A DNA stretch of 64,000 nt from contig NC_092571.1 in assembly GCF_037975245.1 (NCBI RefSeq), forward strand, positions 22,553,917 to 22,617,916, given 5' to 3'. The notes under the pieces were generated by a model. It did no database searches. It was not told the origin of the DNA and worked only from the letters and a program-made list of their open reading frames with translations. Source of the DNA: Apostichopus japonicus. Taxonomy: Eukaryota > Echinodermata > Holothuroidea > Aspidochirotida > Stichopodidae. Below are positions 49,301 to 61,742 of this stretch, piece by piece. Every line of letters begins with the position of its first letter. The stretch's first letter is position 1. A program made the position numbers and the translations under genes.

Positions 49301-50673
49301 CTAGTACCCCAAAGCTAAAGAGAATTGTACAATCTCAGAACTTTAAGCAATTTGTCATGAGGCAACAAGAAAATACAGAATCTTCGAAATTAACAAAGGG
49401 ATCTAAGACACCTCATCTTATAACAGTGGTTGAATCGAGATCAAACCAAAATGGCGCTGTTGCTAGGGCCAAAAGTAGGAGGTCTGTTCTATCTCACAAC
49501 GATGTAGAACTGTTAGAGTTATCCGATGAAAGCACACAATCAGTCGATAGACAAATAAATACACCAGGAAAAAGGAGAAACATCGCTAAAAAGTCGCAAG
49601 AAAAAAGTCTCGAAGGTTTGAAGAGAAAAAATGTGCGAGCGAAATACATAAACAGCTTTCCACAAGAAACTGCTTTGCTTCAAGATGTTGGTGCTAAACC
49701 TCTCCAAATATTGGGTCTGTCACCAAAGTATAGCAAGAATAAACCGGAAGAAAACGGCTTATTTTCAAAAGGAGATGACAGACCAGAAATTCTGAACGCG
49801 CTTTTCCAAAAGGCATTGCTGGTCGGTAGTTCAACGAAAATAGTTGATGTAGACGAATTGAACGAAACGACTGGTAGCAGTAGCGGAAGACTAGCAAAGG
49901 GATCACGTGATTCCTCTCATGGCCAGTCCATGGGCCGAAACAAATCTGACTCTTGGGGTAACGGCCTTGACGGAAAGGAAATTTTAATTGATGCAAAGTT
50001 TTCTGCAACTTCAACAGGAAGGGACAATAAGGAATATGTTAAAAATGCTACGAAAAGTGGAAAGGTAACTTTTCAGTTAGATGACGAGACACTCAAACAA
50101 AAAGAAAAATTAGACAGCGATCGGGTTGCAATGGACACCTCGGGAAAGTTGGGTAAGTCTTCAGCGACAAATATGGCTAATTTATCTCTGAAGGATGATG
50201 AAGGTGAATGTTTGGACGTTAAAGAAACATTTATGGGGAAAACAGATAAGTTCGTCATGGATAAGAATGATTACAAGGAACAAACAGTTGACAAATTTGC
50301 TGACCAACTGAGTCAGGACTGTAATGTTCAAGGAGATGACTGGGTAACATTTAGTCATGAAAACAGTGAAACGAGTATTTTACAAGATGAAGCAGTGCGT
50401 AGCCAAAGTAACAATTTTCAGGAAGAGGTTTCATTACCAAATAAAGCGTTTCCTGATCAGAAAACTGAATTACAAGAGAAAGTAGCAGAAGAAGATGAAA
50501 CCGAAACTAGTTTTGATAGAGGAAGGGTTGACGTGGGCCTCAAGGGAAAAGCAGTAGAGACACTGGATGACAATAGCAACAGAACATCAATGAACGATAA
50601 GGGTAGTCGGGTGCCGGAGGTACCAAAGATTGTGATTAGCGAAGAAGGTTCAAATGGTATCGGGACAAGCTAA
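46332..50673 (+). CDS. Rhodopsin-like (class A) 7TM receptor with a very long cytoplasmic tail, three exons
   Basis: Exons 46332-47195, 47963-48353 and 48686-50673; GT-AG junctions in phase (0 and 1), 1,080 residues. The start ATG gives a short extracellular N-terminus with NNAS and is preceded by a TATA box. Seven hydrophobic segments are present: TM1 near residues 19-43, TM3 starting CLFQAW with VERFL in place of DRY, an ECL2 cysteine (RGFCHF), TM6 LSLVVWLWVCLLLFL and TM7 ending NPFLT, a variant of NPxxY. The nearest feel is prostanoid-receptor-like, but ligand and subfamily are not determinable. The third exon encodes a polar tail of more than 660 residues. It carries five copies of an [ST]P-[KRH]L-x-x-[IV]V motif, in SPKLRKVVQS, SPRLFKVV, TPKLRRIVES, TPKLKRIVQS and TPHLITVVES (about residues 500, 527, 571, 626, 660). 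Class A tails are usually under 150 residues, so this one is exceptional. A polyA signal is at 51,387. Confidence 0.85.
48394..48441. repeat. (GAAT)n/(GGAT)n microsatellite
   Basis: Tetranucleotide tract changing from gaat to ggat and back, in the second intron of the 7TM receptor. Confidence 0.9.
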
Positions 50674-51082
50674 TGCTAATAGACAAGGATTGACACGTGA
50701 AAGCCACAACAGGTGTAATAGAACAATGAATGATGACGTCACTAATCTGGAGGACACTGAAGGGGAACGTATAAAGGAGGATCTAACTGGTAATGGCGAA
50801 TGCGATGAGGTTATGTTACCAGTTATTACATTAAACGAGTTTGGTATTTCTGAATTGGGGGCCGAGAATTCTTCAATGGCAAATGAACTGAAGAAGGGTA
50901 AGTTTGGTCAAAACTACCATTTACCAAGTGTGGGTTACAAGGTGAACTCGAATGGAAATGAGTGCTTAGAGAATAGCCCTATAAGGCATCAAGTGGATGT
51001 TTTCGTAGAGTCAGTTATACAGAACATTTTAAAAGAAAATGGCGAGACTGATAATAATAACAAAGATGGCATTTTATCATAA
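50654..51082 (+). pseudogene. Frame-shifted continuation of the receptor tail (possible)
   Basis: The +1 frame overlaps the last 20 nt of the receptor ORF and stays open for 142 codons. Its composition is acidic, Asn/Glu/Ser-rich and like the preceding tail (e.g. NDDVTNLEDTEGERIKEDL). Either the stop at 50,671 is real and this is 3' UTR, or a one- or two-base indel in this allele or assembly separates the true C-terminus. No intron of workable size fits between them. Confidence 0.35.
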
Positions 51083-51386
51083 TCTATGTTTCAAACAGGT
51101 GGATGGCATTGTAGGTAGGGGTTATTTGGGGGGGGGGGGAGGTGAGGAAAGGCATTTTAACCACATTCTTAGTGTGGGACGAGAGTAACCTCAGCATGAA
51201 CATTGTAACACATAGGTTTTACCTGGAGGAGCTGGTGGGGGGGGGGGGGGTAGATGGTGGGGTTTCAAGCAGAGGACCATTGCCTTCTGCGTTCATTATC
51301 GGCTAGACTGATACTCTGTGAGCTTTAAAAGTTTCCCCGACTGATGTAGGTGGGTGCACAGACCTCACATGAAAGAGACAGAGGCG

Positions 51387-51392
51387 AATAAA
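51387..51392 (+). terminator. Polyadenylation signal for the 7TM receptor
   Basis: AATAAA about 0.7 kb after the receptor stop and about 0.3 kb after the end of the overlapping frame. Confidence 0.45.
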
Positions 51393-53432
51393 ACTGTTTA
51401 TATAGGAGACATGGCATATATAAAAATTATATTAAAAAATTACAAAAAAAATGAAAAGATAAATCGACACAAGAACGATTTGATAAAATTCAAATAAATT
51501 TTATTTTTACTTTCTTCATCATATTATATTAAAAGTCATCTTATGATACAGATATTTATTGACCAATAATTTCTAGTCTTACCGGTCAAAATTAAAACTT
51601 TGATGTTGACCTCATCACACGGCTGAATATTTCTGTGAAATAAGAAGTGATCGAGGGCCAGCCCTAGTGAGATGCAGCATCAGAGATGAAGATGTCATTC
51701 CATCTTCTCAAAGAGGGGTGACTAATTTTATGATTTAAAAGGCAATACCAATAAGGCACTCCAGTGTTTAAAGAGGCAGTGTTGTCCCATCGGTTCTAAT
51801 GTGTGACATATCCACTGTTTAACAATCTCTGAATAGAAGTAACAGGATCGCATGAAAGCGCTCACCCGCATGTGTGCACACCTGTTAAACTTGCATAATG
51901 ACGCACTGGGTGATTGACTCGGTTCATGGTCCCACTTGTGCGGTTGCACCAAATGAGAAACATGCTTTAGAAAAACAAATACATGTGGGTTGACTTGAAA
52001 AGAAGTCTGTTTCAATAATCACCAAAACAGCATCGTATATACTTATATTGACCAACTCCTGGTACCGTTATGAACTGGCAGTCTTAGACTGCAGCTTGTC
52101 ATATTTCGATATGACAGCACCCTTTGTTAATTTGTAGGTGTGGCTGGAGTGTCACATTAATTGACCCCAGCTCGATTGTAAAGAACATGACATGACCGAA
52201 GAATACCTGTCTTTTGTTTATTCTATCAAGAATTGTTTAAGTAACTCGGCCTACCGAATATGATGGACGTAAAGAGTGAAGTTTGTGACAAACAGACTCT
52301 GGATACAGCAACATGTGATGATTACATTTCTATGGTGTCATATCTCACAATTTGTGCGACAACGACTACATTTCTGTGATGTCATCTCCCACATTTGGTG
52401 CGACACGATAAACACATAAAGTGTATCAGAGTATTTCTCTCCAGATGAGGGTATTTTAACATCTATGGCAAGAAATGAATTGTCAAATATAAAGAGGGTT
52501 TATTTCATTTTATTATTAAATATTAGTGTCACGCATTATCTGACTTATGAAACAAACTTGACACATTTCGACATTTTTTATTAAAGTGTATTTTAGGTCA
52601 GGTGAAATTTTCAAACACGACCAGTGAAGTTTGAACTCAAAGGCATCTTTCAATTTCCAATAGCTTATGGTTTATAGGTCAATGCCGCACTCACTTCCCT
52701 CCGTTAGAAGTCAATATCATGTTCGAATTCTCCCTCATATCTTTCTAACCACACCTACCCCCTCCCCTTCTCCAGCACACCCCTGGTTAGTATGTTGAGA
52801 TCAGACACTCCAAAAGAAAAGTGTTCTTTTTCTCTTTTCCTTTTTCAGAAAGTACAAAAGAGAGTGGTTTTATACTTCTCAACTGATACATTTGTTAGTC
52901 AATCTCAGGGAATCAAGTAGTTTTTAAAGTTTGCATAGCAGTTTTTAAGGCTCTGGATTTGGTCTCTTTCAACATGCAATGTTTCCCGTGTACAGAAACC
53001 TGCTATACATCTTTGTACTTGTATAGCGATTTGCCCATTTGCATAATACTTTGTGATGCGATATTATATAAATAATTTGCAGAACCTCCATATTTCTATT
53101 TCCATCTATAATTTATTTCCTTATTTCTTATTTCCATTTCTTATTTTTTTTTTTTTTCAACCCTGTTATAACTGCTACACATCCCCTTTTCGTTCTTCCC
53201 TGGTGAGGAGGATCGGGAGGTCAAAGATAAAACAATCTTCCCCATCTACATCCACAAAGTTGTTCAAAATAAAAAATATATGATCACGGCCCATCCCTCT
53301 AGAAGATATCACATTAAGGTCCCAAGATCCTCCTCAAGGTAACCATGAGATATGTTTTGACTGCCAAGTTTTTCTTTTCTTTTCTGCATAATTTGAGTGA
53401 TTGTCAATATTTCACATCTTCCCGGGTCTTTT
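51393..53432. other. Intergenic between convergent receptor and fumarase genes
   Basis: No gene recognised. A weak approximate duplication around 52,318-52,400 (acatttctatggtgtcat / acatttctgtgatgtcat) and a pyrimidine-rich tract at 53,090-53,155 are visible. Confidence 0.4.
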
Positions 53433-56400
53433 TCATTCCACTTGCCATTTCTTGAAGAAGTCGTTCCCTTTGTCGTCGACCACGATGAAGGCCGGGAAGT
53501 CCTCAACCTCGACCCTCCAAACAGCTTCCATGCCGAACTCGGGATATTCTAAGACCTCTACCTTTTTGATGCAGTTTTGAGCGAGAATCGCGGCAGGGCC
53601 TCCGATAGACCCCAAGTAAAATCCACCGTGTTTCTTGCAAGCACTCGTCACCTTCACGAAAGAAAAGAGAGAGAGATAGAGATGGATGGATGAGAGAAAA
53701 TAGAGCGTGAAATATTTTTCCTAAATAATCTGAAATGTCTTTCTTAACCAAATTAATTAAAAAAAAAATTGAAACCAGATACAGTCGAGTTATTTCAATA
53801 ATGTTCTGCATAGGTAACAAGGGCTATGTTGATTGCTCTTTTGTCAAAAATGGAAAAATTTTGATGTTTACTCCTCAACAATACTGAAAATGTAGGTTTC
53901 ACACCCGATAGTTATTATTAAATATTAATTGTTATTGTTAAAGAAAGTAGAATAGATAAGGTAGGCTATGCTAGGTCTTATCCTTTCTTACTCCAGAAAT
54001 TTTTTGGGGGGTTTGCTCATTTTTCTTTTCATATTGTTATTATTATAATTATCATACCACGAGAATGTAATATAACCCGTTGGTTAATTTACACCATTAG
54101 ACCTCAACTTAAAACTCTTCACCATTCCAAGTTATAAATAAGAAAAGGACCTAATTGGTCATTTATAAAAGACAACAGTTGAGTTAGCAAAATGGCCATC
54201 TTTAGAATAAAACTACGAAAACAATTCCAAACCTGTCTGCTTCGGTTGCCCTTGGCGAGCATCACCATGGAACCACCAGCTGCTTGGAATTCATCCACGT
54301 ATGAATCCATCCTACCGGCTGTGGTGGGACCAAAGGATCCAGAGGCGTACCCCTGTCAGACAAATACAAAAAATTATAATCATAATCATAAAAGAAGTAA
54401 GCTCTCTGGTAATAGGTAGTAATTTATCATATTAATTTTATTCAGTGACTAAAACTGCAAATTAGAACAGAGATGACTTGTAGTATTATAATAGTCAGGT
54501 AAAGGAAGCTGATGGAATATTGTTAAAGATATGTTACCAGCAGGCCTGACGAGGGGTGGGGAGGGGAGGGGGCTAGTGAGGGGATACATACCAGGGACCC
54601 AGAGTCAATTAGGGGGTGTTGAAAAATAATGATGGGGACTGGGAATTATGAAGTAAAGAATAATGTATTCTCATTTTCATAACATACTGAAGGTTAAAAC
54701 TGAAGAGGTGTGTAAGGTGTGGGGAAGGTGATAAAATTGTCCCAAGGGCTTGTAATGACTCTTGTAGGCTGTAGCCTCTGAGTGGGGCTATAGCCCAGGA
54801 GATTGAGGCTAGCTAAGGGTCCCAAGAAAATATGGGATGAAGAATTATGTCATATACAAATGAAAGAAAAATGAAGTCTTCAAATGGAGGTCCAGTGATG
54901 TAATTGTCGCCACGGCCTGATGCTGGAATGTGAACACCTACTCTTTGTATGATTAAGAGCATTCATGTGATCTGTACAATTAAATGATGGTCAAAATGGA
55001 AATATGTAATACAGACAGAACTGGCCTTTTGTTTCATATTTATTAACCACTATTTGACTCATTTCTGGCTACTTCCTTTTGTCATTTCATCCATTTTTGT
55101 GGAAATTACAATCATTTTATTTATTTCCGAAAGATGGTCCACAACCTTAATAGCCCCTCTTCATATCCCTATCTCCCCCACTCCTTCTCCCCCCTTGCCC
55201 CTTCCCTCCCTCACGCCCTGGATCTTATGAACAAGCGAACCGAATCTTACTGTAGGAGTCTTGGCAGGACCAGCATAATACACAGGATGGTCTTTGATGT
55301 ATTGTGGAAGGGAGCCCTCATCTTTCAACCTCTCTAGTAATTTTGCATGTGCGATGTCCCTGGCAACGACTAGAGTCCCTGTTAGGCTGAGCCTGGTCTT
55401 GATCGGGTACTGAGACAAATTACGAAGAATTTCACTCATTGGTTGATTGAGGTCAATCTGTAAAAAAAATTTAGAGAGATGTTTAAAATATTTTACACTT
55501 CTGGACAGAAATTCCTAGACCTCTGAGTTTGTTTTGATATCAAATCTGTCACTTTTATTTCTTTTGAAATCAAAGAATTCACAAAATAGAGAGAGAATGT
55601 TAAGGAAAGTGAGATTAATGGAAACAAAAGTTCCAAGTACTCTTCATTAACGAATTAATGACAATAGAAGACAATGAAATCCATTGTCTGACATTTTTCT
55701 CTTCAGAATATATATATATATATATGTTATAACAAAAATCCACATTTACTCCAAAGAAAATATTATTAGAGAAAACCAGAGAAATAAGATATGACTCATG
55801 ATTGAAAAATAAGGAGTAAAGTTTTAGGACATATATTTTTGAACTACTCCTTATTTGTCAATTATTAACCATATCTTATTTCTCTGGTTTTCTCTAATAA
55901 TAATAGTAATAATATATATATATATATTTATATATATATGTATACAATGTTGCCTATTGTATAAAAAAATGATGTTACTGAAATACAGAATATACTCCTG
56001 TTTGATATTGTGTATGATCTGGAATATATATTATATTCCTGTTTGATATTGTCCCATTCTTCGTTCCTTCAAGCAAAGTCATACCCTGCTTCCTGCTTGA
56101 AACTGAAGCAGCCACTTACGACTTACCTTGACAACATCTCCGCCGAGCTGGTCTTCTTCAACCTCTGGAAGGTACTTGATGGGGTTAGTCTCCAGCTGTT
56201 CCAAAAACACTCCGTCTTCTGTAATTTTACCTAAAGCCTTTGGCAAATCGGTTTAAAAAGACAGAAAACCATTTTACTTATAGTGTTTGTTTTAATCAAG
56301 ACAATTAATTTTAAACAAAGAAGAAGGACTGGTGCCAAATCGGTTTAAAAATACAGAATCCATTTTACTTATAGTCTTTGTTTTAATCAAGACAATTTAC

Positions 56401-59400
56401 TTAGAACAAAGAAAGAAAGACTGGTGGAAAATCGGTTTAAAAGGACAGAATATGTTACTTTCACATGATTCACATACAATGTTTTACTCTCTGGGTTGCC
56501 ATGGAAACTGGCAGAAGACCAAGACTGGCAGAAGACCAAGAGAGTACAGTACAAGATATAGTTATATATAATACCATCCAACTTGTTTACCTTAATTTAA
56601 GTTTTTCTTTTACCATACCTTTTTTTGTTTTGCGCCTTGAGCACCCAGCAGGGCGGATATGTGCACATTATAAATCGCTATTATTATTATTACCTGTCGA
56701 TCTGCTGAGCATGACACACCGATGCCCACAGGACACGAAGCACCATGTCTGGGCATCCGAACCACTCGGACATCGTGACAAAAGTATTTACCACCAAACT
56801 GAGCACCGATCCCCGTCCTCCGAGATAACTCGTGTATTTTCTCTTCCAATTCGATATCTCTGAATGCTCGACCAAATTCGTTACCTGAGCAGAAATATGA
56901 AGTTATTAAATTATAAAGGAGGAAAACCAGAAAGCCAACAGGCTTAGAGATGCCTTGCTACATTGTATATCAGAACCTTTATAATAATCCACAGACTTTG
57001 TCATCTGGGTCAGTGTAGGCTTCCAGGTGATTATAAAGGGGAATGCAACCAATGTGTCTGAGCAAGCGTTTGTATGAACTGAATGGAATAGTTAGGTACT
57101 CACTATATAGCTAGCATATTTTTGAGTAAAATGTGCCAAAAAATTGCTTCAAAAAAAATCTTCAGCATCAATGGAATATTCTTAATTACTTCCATCTCGA
57201 CCTCAGCAAAGATTCTTAACATGTGGGTTACCAGAAAAATGTCAAAACAAAACATTACAAATTTAAAAATAGGGCACCAAATTGCATAGTAGCTCACACC
57301 AGATTTATCATTTTTGAGGAGCGTGTCTCAATGAATGAACATATTTGGCACCTAAATTTATACGCCAGCGGTTTTTCATAACTTGCCTGCCTCCAGACAC
57401 TACTTGAAACAACTGAGTGTTGGGCTGACTTTGCATTCCGAGTAGTATTACTGCTTTTACCTATTTTTGTGCAGTACGCACATAGAGCGTTAAGCCTTCA
57501 TCGTTAAGCCTACATCTAATAATGTGTGTGTGCTAACAAAATGGACTTGATTTTCACGGTTAGTACGAGGGGAAGGACTATAAAGGTTGGTTTCTTCAAA
57601 CTGGTACAACCTGCTGTCTATCTTATAAAAGTCTGGTGTTGATATCAAGTCAAAGTAGAATCTGGAGAGTAAAATTCACCTGATGTGGGTAACGTGTCTA
57701 AATATTTTGTGGATGCAAGTTTCACAGTTTTCAAAGTAAGTTCTGCCGACAGACCGCCGATTACGACCGACAGATGGTAGGGTGGACATGCTGCTGTCCC
57801 GAGGGTCTGAAACAGAGATGGATGAGAGATTTAAAAGCTATAAGCAATAACTTTTGTTTTGTATAACCCTTAGATTGCTGATGACAACGCAAACCTTGTT
57901 AAAATTCGTGAAAAAACTGCTAATATTTGACTGAAATTAACAAACATGCCCAGAATATGCTCACCTTTATTTTTTCGTCAACAAATTTCATCAGTTTCTC
58001 TGGATTCAAAAGTGCTTTCGTTTGCTGATAGAGAAACGTTTTATTTGCGGATCCACCTCCCTTGGCAAGGAATAGGAAGTCGTACTGATGTCCTGGGGTG
58101 GCGTAAAGTTCTATTTGTGCGGGTAGATTAGTTCCTGTGTTGGCTTCTTTATACATGTCAAGAGGTGCAACCTGATAATTGGGAAATGAAAAACAGCAAA
58201 ACATTGGATCAAATTCTCACTCTTGGCGGGAAGAAAAAATTATTCCACAGTAATTTACATATTCATGAAAGGAAATGTATATAACACCACTTAAGCAAGG
58301 CACATAGGTACCTGATTTACAGGTTTAGAGAACACAGCATTTGGGTATAACCTGAAATCATAAAAAGTTTGAATAGTATAAACATGGTTGTGAAATCACA
58401 ACTTTACTTTGCACTATCAAACTTATCACAAAGCTTCCTTTGCTAAACCTTGTCTCCACTAAGACATTAATTCTGAGCCACAACATTTCAGAAAATTTCA
58501 CAAATTTATATTGCAAGGTGATGGTAAGGTTACAGAATTGAGAGTTACAAAGGTAAAACTGAGTTGAGTAAACTTAATGGAGAGAATTCTCAGTTCTAGA
58601 AGCTTGTGTGAAATTGGAGCCATTAAACATTTTTCTTACAAGCTACTTAATATGCAGGATCTGCAAATAGGATAATGTTGTTATACAGAATGAACCAAAC
58701 AATACAATACTTAATAGTCAGTTAAATCTGGGATGGTAGAAAGCCATACATCTCTTGCCAAGGCATCCTAACAGTTTTTTAATACGTAGGAGGTACAGCT
58801 AAAATTTGTCAGCTAACAATTAAAACAAAGCTGCAAAAAAACTTACCTGTGAGTATCTAAGGTTAGTGTCACGATAAGTATTAAAAACACCTCTTGATAT
58901 ATGTTCTTCATCTCGTTCATCCGTCCAAACATTTTGACCTCTCTTCCCTGAAAATATGCAAATAGATCTTTTGTTTTAGAACACACGATATGTCCTAATG
59001 GAGAACACTTTCAAACTGCCTTAACAGATGTTGACAAGCACATCTTAATCAATCAGTGAGTTGAATTATAAAGATAGGCCACATGGTCAAAACAAGTGGT
59101 CTGGTCTGCAAGTTAAATTCTAACAATGTGTCAGCATGGACGCATCTCCCAGTGTCTTAACAGGATGTTGAAACAAACTTATATGACACCTTAGGGTATG
59201 TCAAAAAGACAAACTGCAATGAATGGTACCATTTGTTACACATATACAGCATTCTCTTACATCGACAGTCACAAACCCTAAGTACAAACTCAGAACTACT
59301 GAGCAACAAATTAATTTAAAAGCATTTCTGCCTTTCTGTGGAGCTTTTCAACATTGCTAGGAGTGACATCCTTATATTTCTGGCTATCCAATGATAAAAT

Positions 59401-60708
59401 AAATTTCAATTCCTTTCCTTGAAACTGAAAAGAAAAATATTAAGAATTCCTTTTGTTTGATGAGGCACATCCTTACCAATGACAATGGCTGTTCCTGTGT
59501 CCTGGCATCCTGGAAGCACCATCCCTGAAGCTATGTTGGCATTTTTTAAAAGTTCTAAAGCGACAAATTTATCGTTGCTTGAAGACTCTGGATCTTTTAG
59601 TATATTGCTGAGTTGCTGTTAACATTTTTCAAAACAAAATATGAAAAGATTTTTGACACATGTTTGTTAAAGATTGACTATGTGTAGGAAATTAACTTTT
59701 GATACATGTTAAATATACGTATTTTCATGAGTCGTGGTTAAATTTCAGTACTTTGCTTATATTTTTTTTAAATTCCCTTTTAAACATTGTATGCCTACCA
59801 GTCATAGAAGGCTGTACAGCTTAACACAGAACATGTACAAATTATGTAAATGCAGACACAATAATTACTCTGAATGTCCCCCAAAATGAGGAAGGTAAAT
59901 ATACTATTGTTAATTTCTTAGAACACCAAAACATTTCAATTAAGTTTAATAACCTAATGTCTATGTTTTATTCAACTTCAAATATTTACACATTAGCACA
60001 CAAATATTTCTACATCCTGCTAATATAACAATTTTTTATTTACAATTTATTTTAGTTTCTAATCTGGAATGTCATCAAATAATTCTAGACAATCCTTCGA
60101 TTGTGATAATTTTTTAACAACATTGGTGCATGGCAATCTCATAATGTTAGTGCATTTTTACACCAGATTAAAGAGGCATAGTGTACATACTCCACCACCT
60201 TTTCTTGCCCCTCACTCTTTTTTGCTATTACTTTTCTCTGTACTGATACAACTTGATACACATAGGTACCTGCAGATGTTTTGGGCGAAGCAAGTGTGCG
60301 ATGTCAATCATTGCTTGTGAAGTTAACATCGTCAGGGCTTCTGGTTCCACTTTCAATATCTTTCGGCCTTGGACCTCTATGGTTGAAACATAGTCTCCTG
60401 TGTGGTTGTATGAGAAAAGGTAGACATTACTACAAATTATTTGGTGAAAAAAAAAATACATTCTTATCACATTGCTTTAAATCAGGAGCAAAGAAATTAT
60501 TGGATATGAAAAATGTCACCATACCTGTGAGCTTCTTATATGGTGTTTCAACTTTGACATCTTTTTCAAACAATTCCTGATAAATAAATGGCTTGGTAGC
60601 AGCTGCTTGTGGTTTGGAAGCCTTTGTTCTAATCAGCTGATGGCAGACATTCTGCGGGATACGCCACCCAAAGGAACAACCCACATTCCTGAAACTTGCT
60701 GACAACAT
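53433..60708 (-). CDS. Class I fumarate hydratase (4Fe-4S type), mitochondrial-type leader, 11 exons
   Basis: Exons in transcription order: 60708-60525, 60397-60270, 59615-59477, 58947-58847, 58171-57965, 57806-57680, 56884-56694, 56237-56127, 55457-55251, 54352-54233, 53651-53433. All are GT-AG with consistent phase, 577 residues. Reaction: reversible hydration of fumarate to L-malate. Signatures in order: [13 protein letters not shown] (Cys141), [45 protein letters not shown] (Cys260), [33 protein letters not shown] (Cys346, Cys354), [35 protein letters not shown] and [17 protein letters not shown]. Cys141, Cys260 and Cys354 are the likely cluster ligands. The first 30 residues are Arg-containing, hydroxylated and free of acids, as in a mitochondrial presequence. 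Animals normally rely on the unrelated class II enzyme. The ATG at 60,708 was chosen for this leader; an in-frame ATG lies 84 nt upstream. Confidence 0.93.
55762..55902. repeat. 141-bp hairpin-forming inverted repeat (MITE-like)
   Basis: Arms ATTATTAGAGAAAACCAGAG... and its complement enclose a second inner inverted pair (AATAAGGAGTA / TACTCCTTATT). It lies in the fumarase intron between exons 8 and 9. TA-rich borders prevent calling a target duplication. Confidence 0.6.
56245..56452. repeat. Tandem repeat, about 91 bp x 2.3
   Basis: Three starts of an AAATCGGTTTAAAA-type unit at about 56,246, 56,337 and 56,428, in the fumarase intron just upstream of exon 8 on the transcribed strand. Confidence 0.7.
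56612..56692 (+). repeat. L2/SINE-type 3' tail touching a fumarase splice donor
   Basis: gcgccttgagcacc followed by acattataaatcgctatt and (ATT)n. The (ATT)n end runs into the fumarase exon 7 donor, so the intron begins GTAATAATAAT on the minus strand. Confidence 0.55.
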
Positions 60709-61634
60709 CTGACGTGGGAAAGAATTGGGAGTAAAATGTATAAGATATTGTAACTGAACATTACAACATAAAAGGATGCAAAAAACTTCCATACTCTCAT
60801 GGCAGACAGGCTAAGCCTTATGGGGTAATAAAATTGCTGTGATTCTTGTACAGCTTCTAAATGATTACTTTAGTGTCGAGTGTAACTGTAACGTTAGGAA
60901 TTGCTGGCACTTAGGCACTAGGCTACAGTACGTAAAGTAGCATTGGGCATGGGCTGATATCACCAACACCCTACTGTTTATGAAAAACCTGTGGTATTAG
61001 GAGTACAACCTGTTGTCGGTTTGTGAAACCAATCACCTGTCCTACTTTCTACCCACCCCTTGAGCCAAGCCAACTAAGTAGTCTGCTTTGGCCTTGCTTT
61101 ATTTTGACTCAAACTTAACTTTAGCAGAACTGGGCCTAACATAAACAGTAACATGATTTAGGCTTAACTTAGGTCCTACTCCTAAGCCTACCCTGGATAT
61201 TGCAAGCATACTGCAGCATACCACGCAGTAAGTTGCGTAAACTATTTGGTTTTTTAACTGGAGAACATTAAAGAAAGCCTTCTCACTTTCCTACGGGCTT
61301 CGTGAAAGAAATCTCAACTTGTCACGGAGCAATGCGTAGCTCTGCTAGCAATCAAACCTGTTACCTATCCTGTTAACAGTTAATGTGACTGTCTCAACTA
61401 TTGAGATCTATGGGACTTTGCTATGACTATGATGTATCTCCTATTAGTAAAACGGCTGATGTAATTAGTCTAACAATTAATGTCGAATACGGTTTAAAGA
61501 TCATATGTAAATTACGTGGGGGTCAAACTTGAGATCTTGCGGGAAGACTCTGTGTGAAGTCTTTCTTTGTCCGCGTGGTATACCGGTATATGTTTACATT
61601 TTCAGACAAAATTTGTTCAATATTTACGTCCAAC
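60709..61634. promoter_or_regulatory. Divergent intergenic region between the fumarase and the next gene
   Basis: About 0.93 kb separates the two start codons on opposite strands, so a shared or bidirectional promoter is likely. No TATA box or other clear element is visible. Confidence 0.4.
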
Positions 61635-61742
61635 ATGCCGAAAGGAGTCAAAAGAGGAACAGGGGATTCGAAGGAGAAGAAAAAGTCCCGAAAGAGATCA
61701 AAGCATTCAGTAGAAAAATCATCGGAGCCAATGGAGAAAATT
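61635..61742 (+). CDS. First coding exon of an unidentified gene (Lys-rich N-terminus)
   Basis: ATG followed by 36 codons rich in Lys, Arg and Ser (MPKGVKRGTGDSKEKKKSRK...), ending at a good donor, ATT|GTAAGA. Without splicing the frame stops after about 13 more codons, supporting an intron. The basic composition suggests a nuclear protein, but the family is not recognised. A candidate next exon in phase is 63,524-63,558 (after TATTTCAG; WKEIEHFQNQA), with only a weak donor. The rest of the gene would lie past the window end. Confidence 0.45.

Noticed and set aside
58307-58358. Possible extra fumarase exon reading [13 protein letters not shown]
   Set aside because: The acceptor and donor give the wrong phase (a stop after a few codons), and exons 4 and 5 already join in phase as [13 protein letters not shown].
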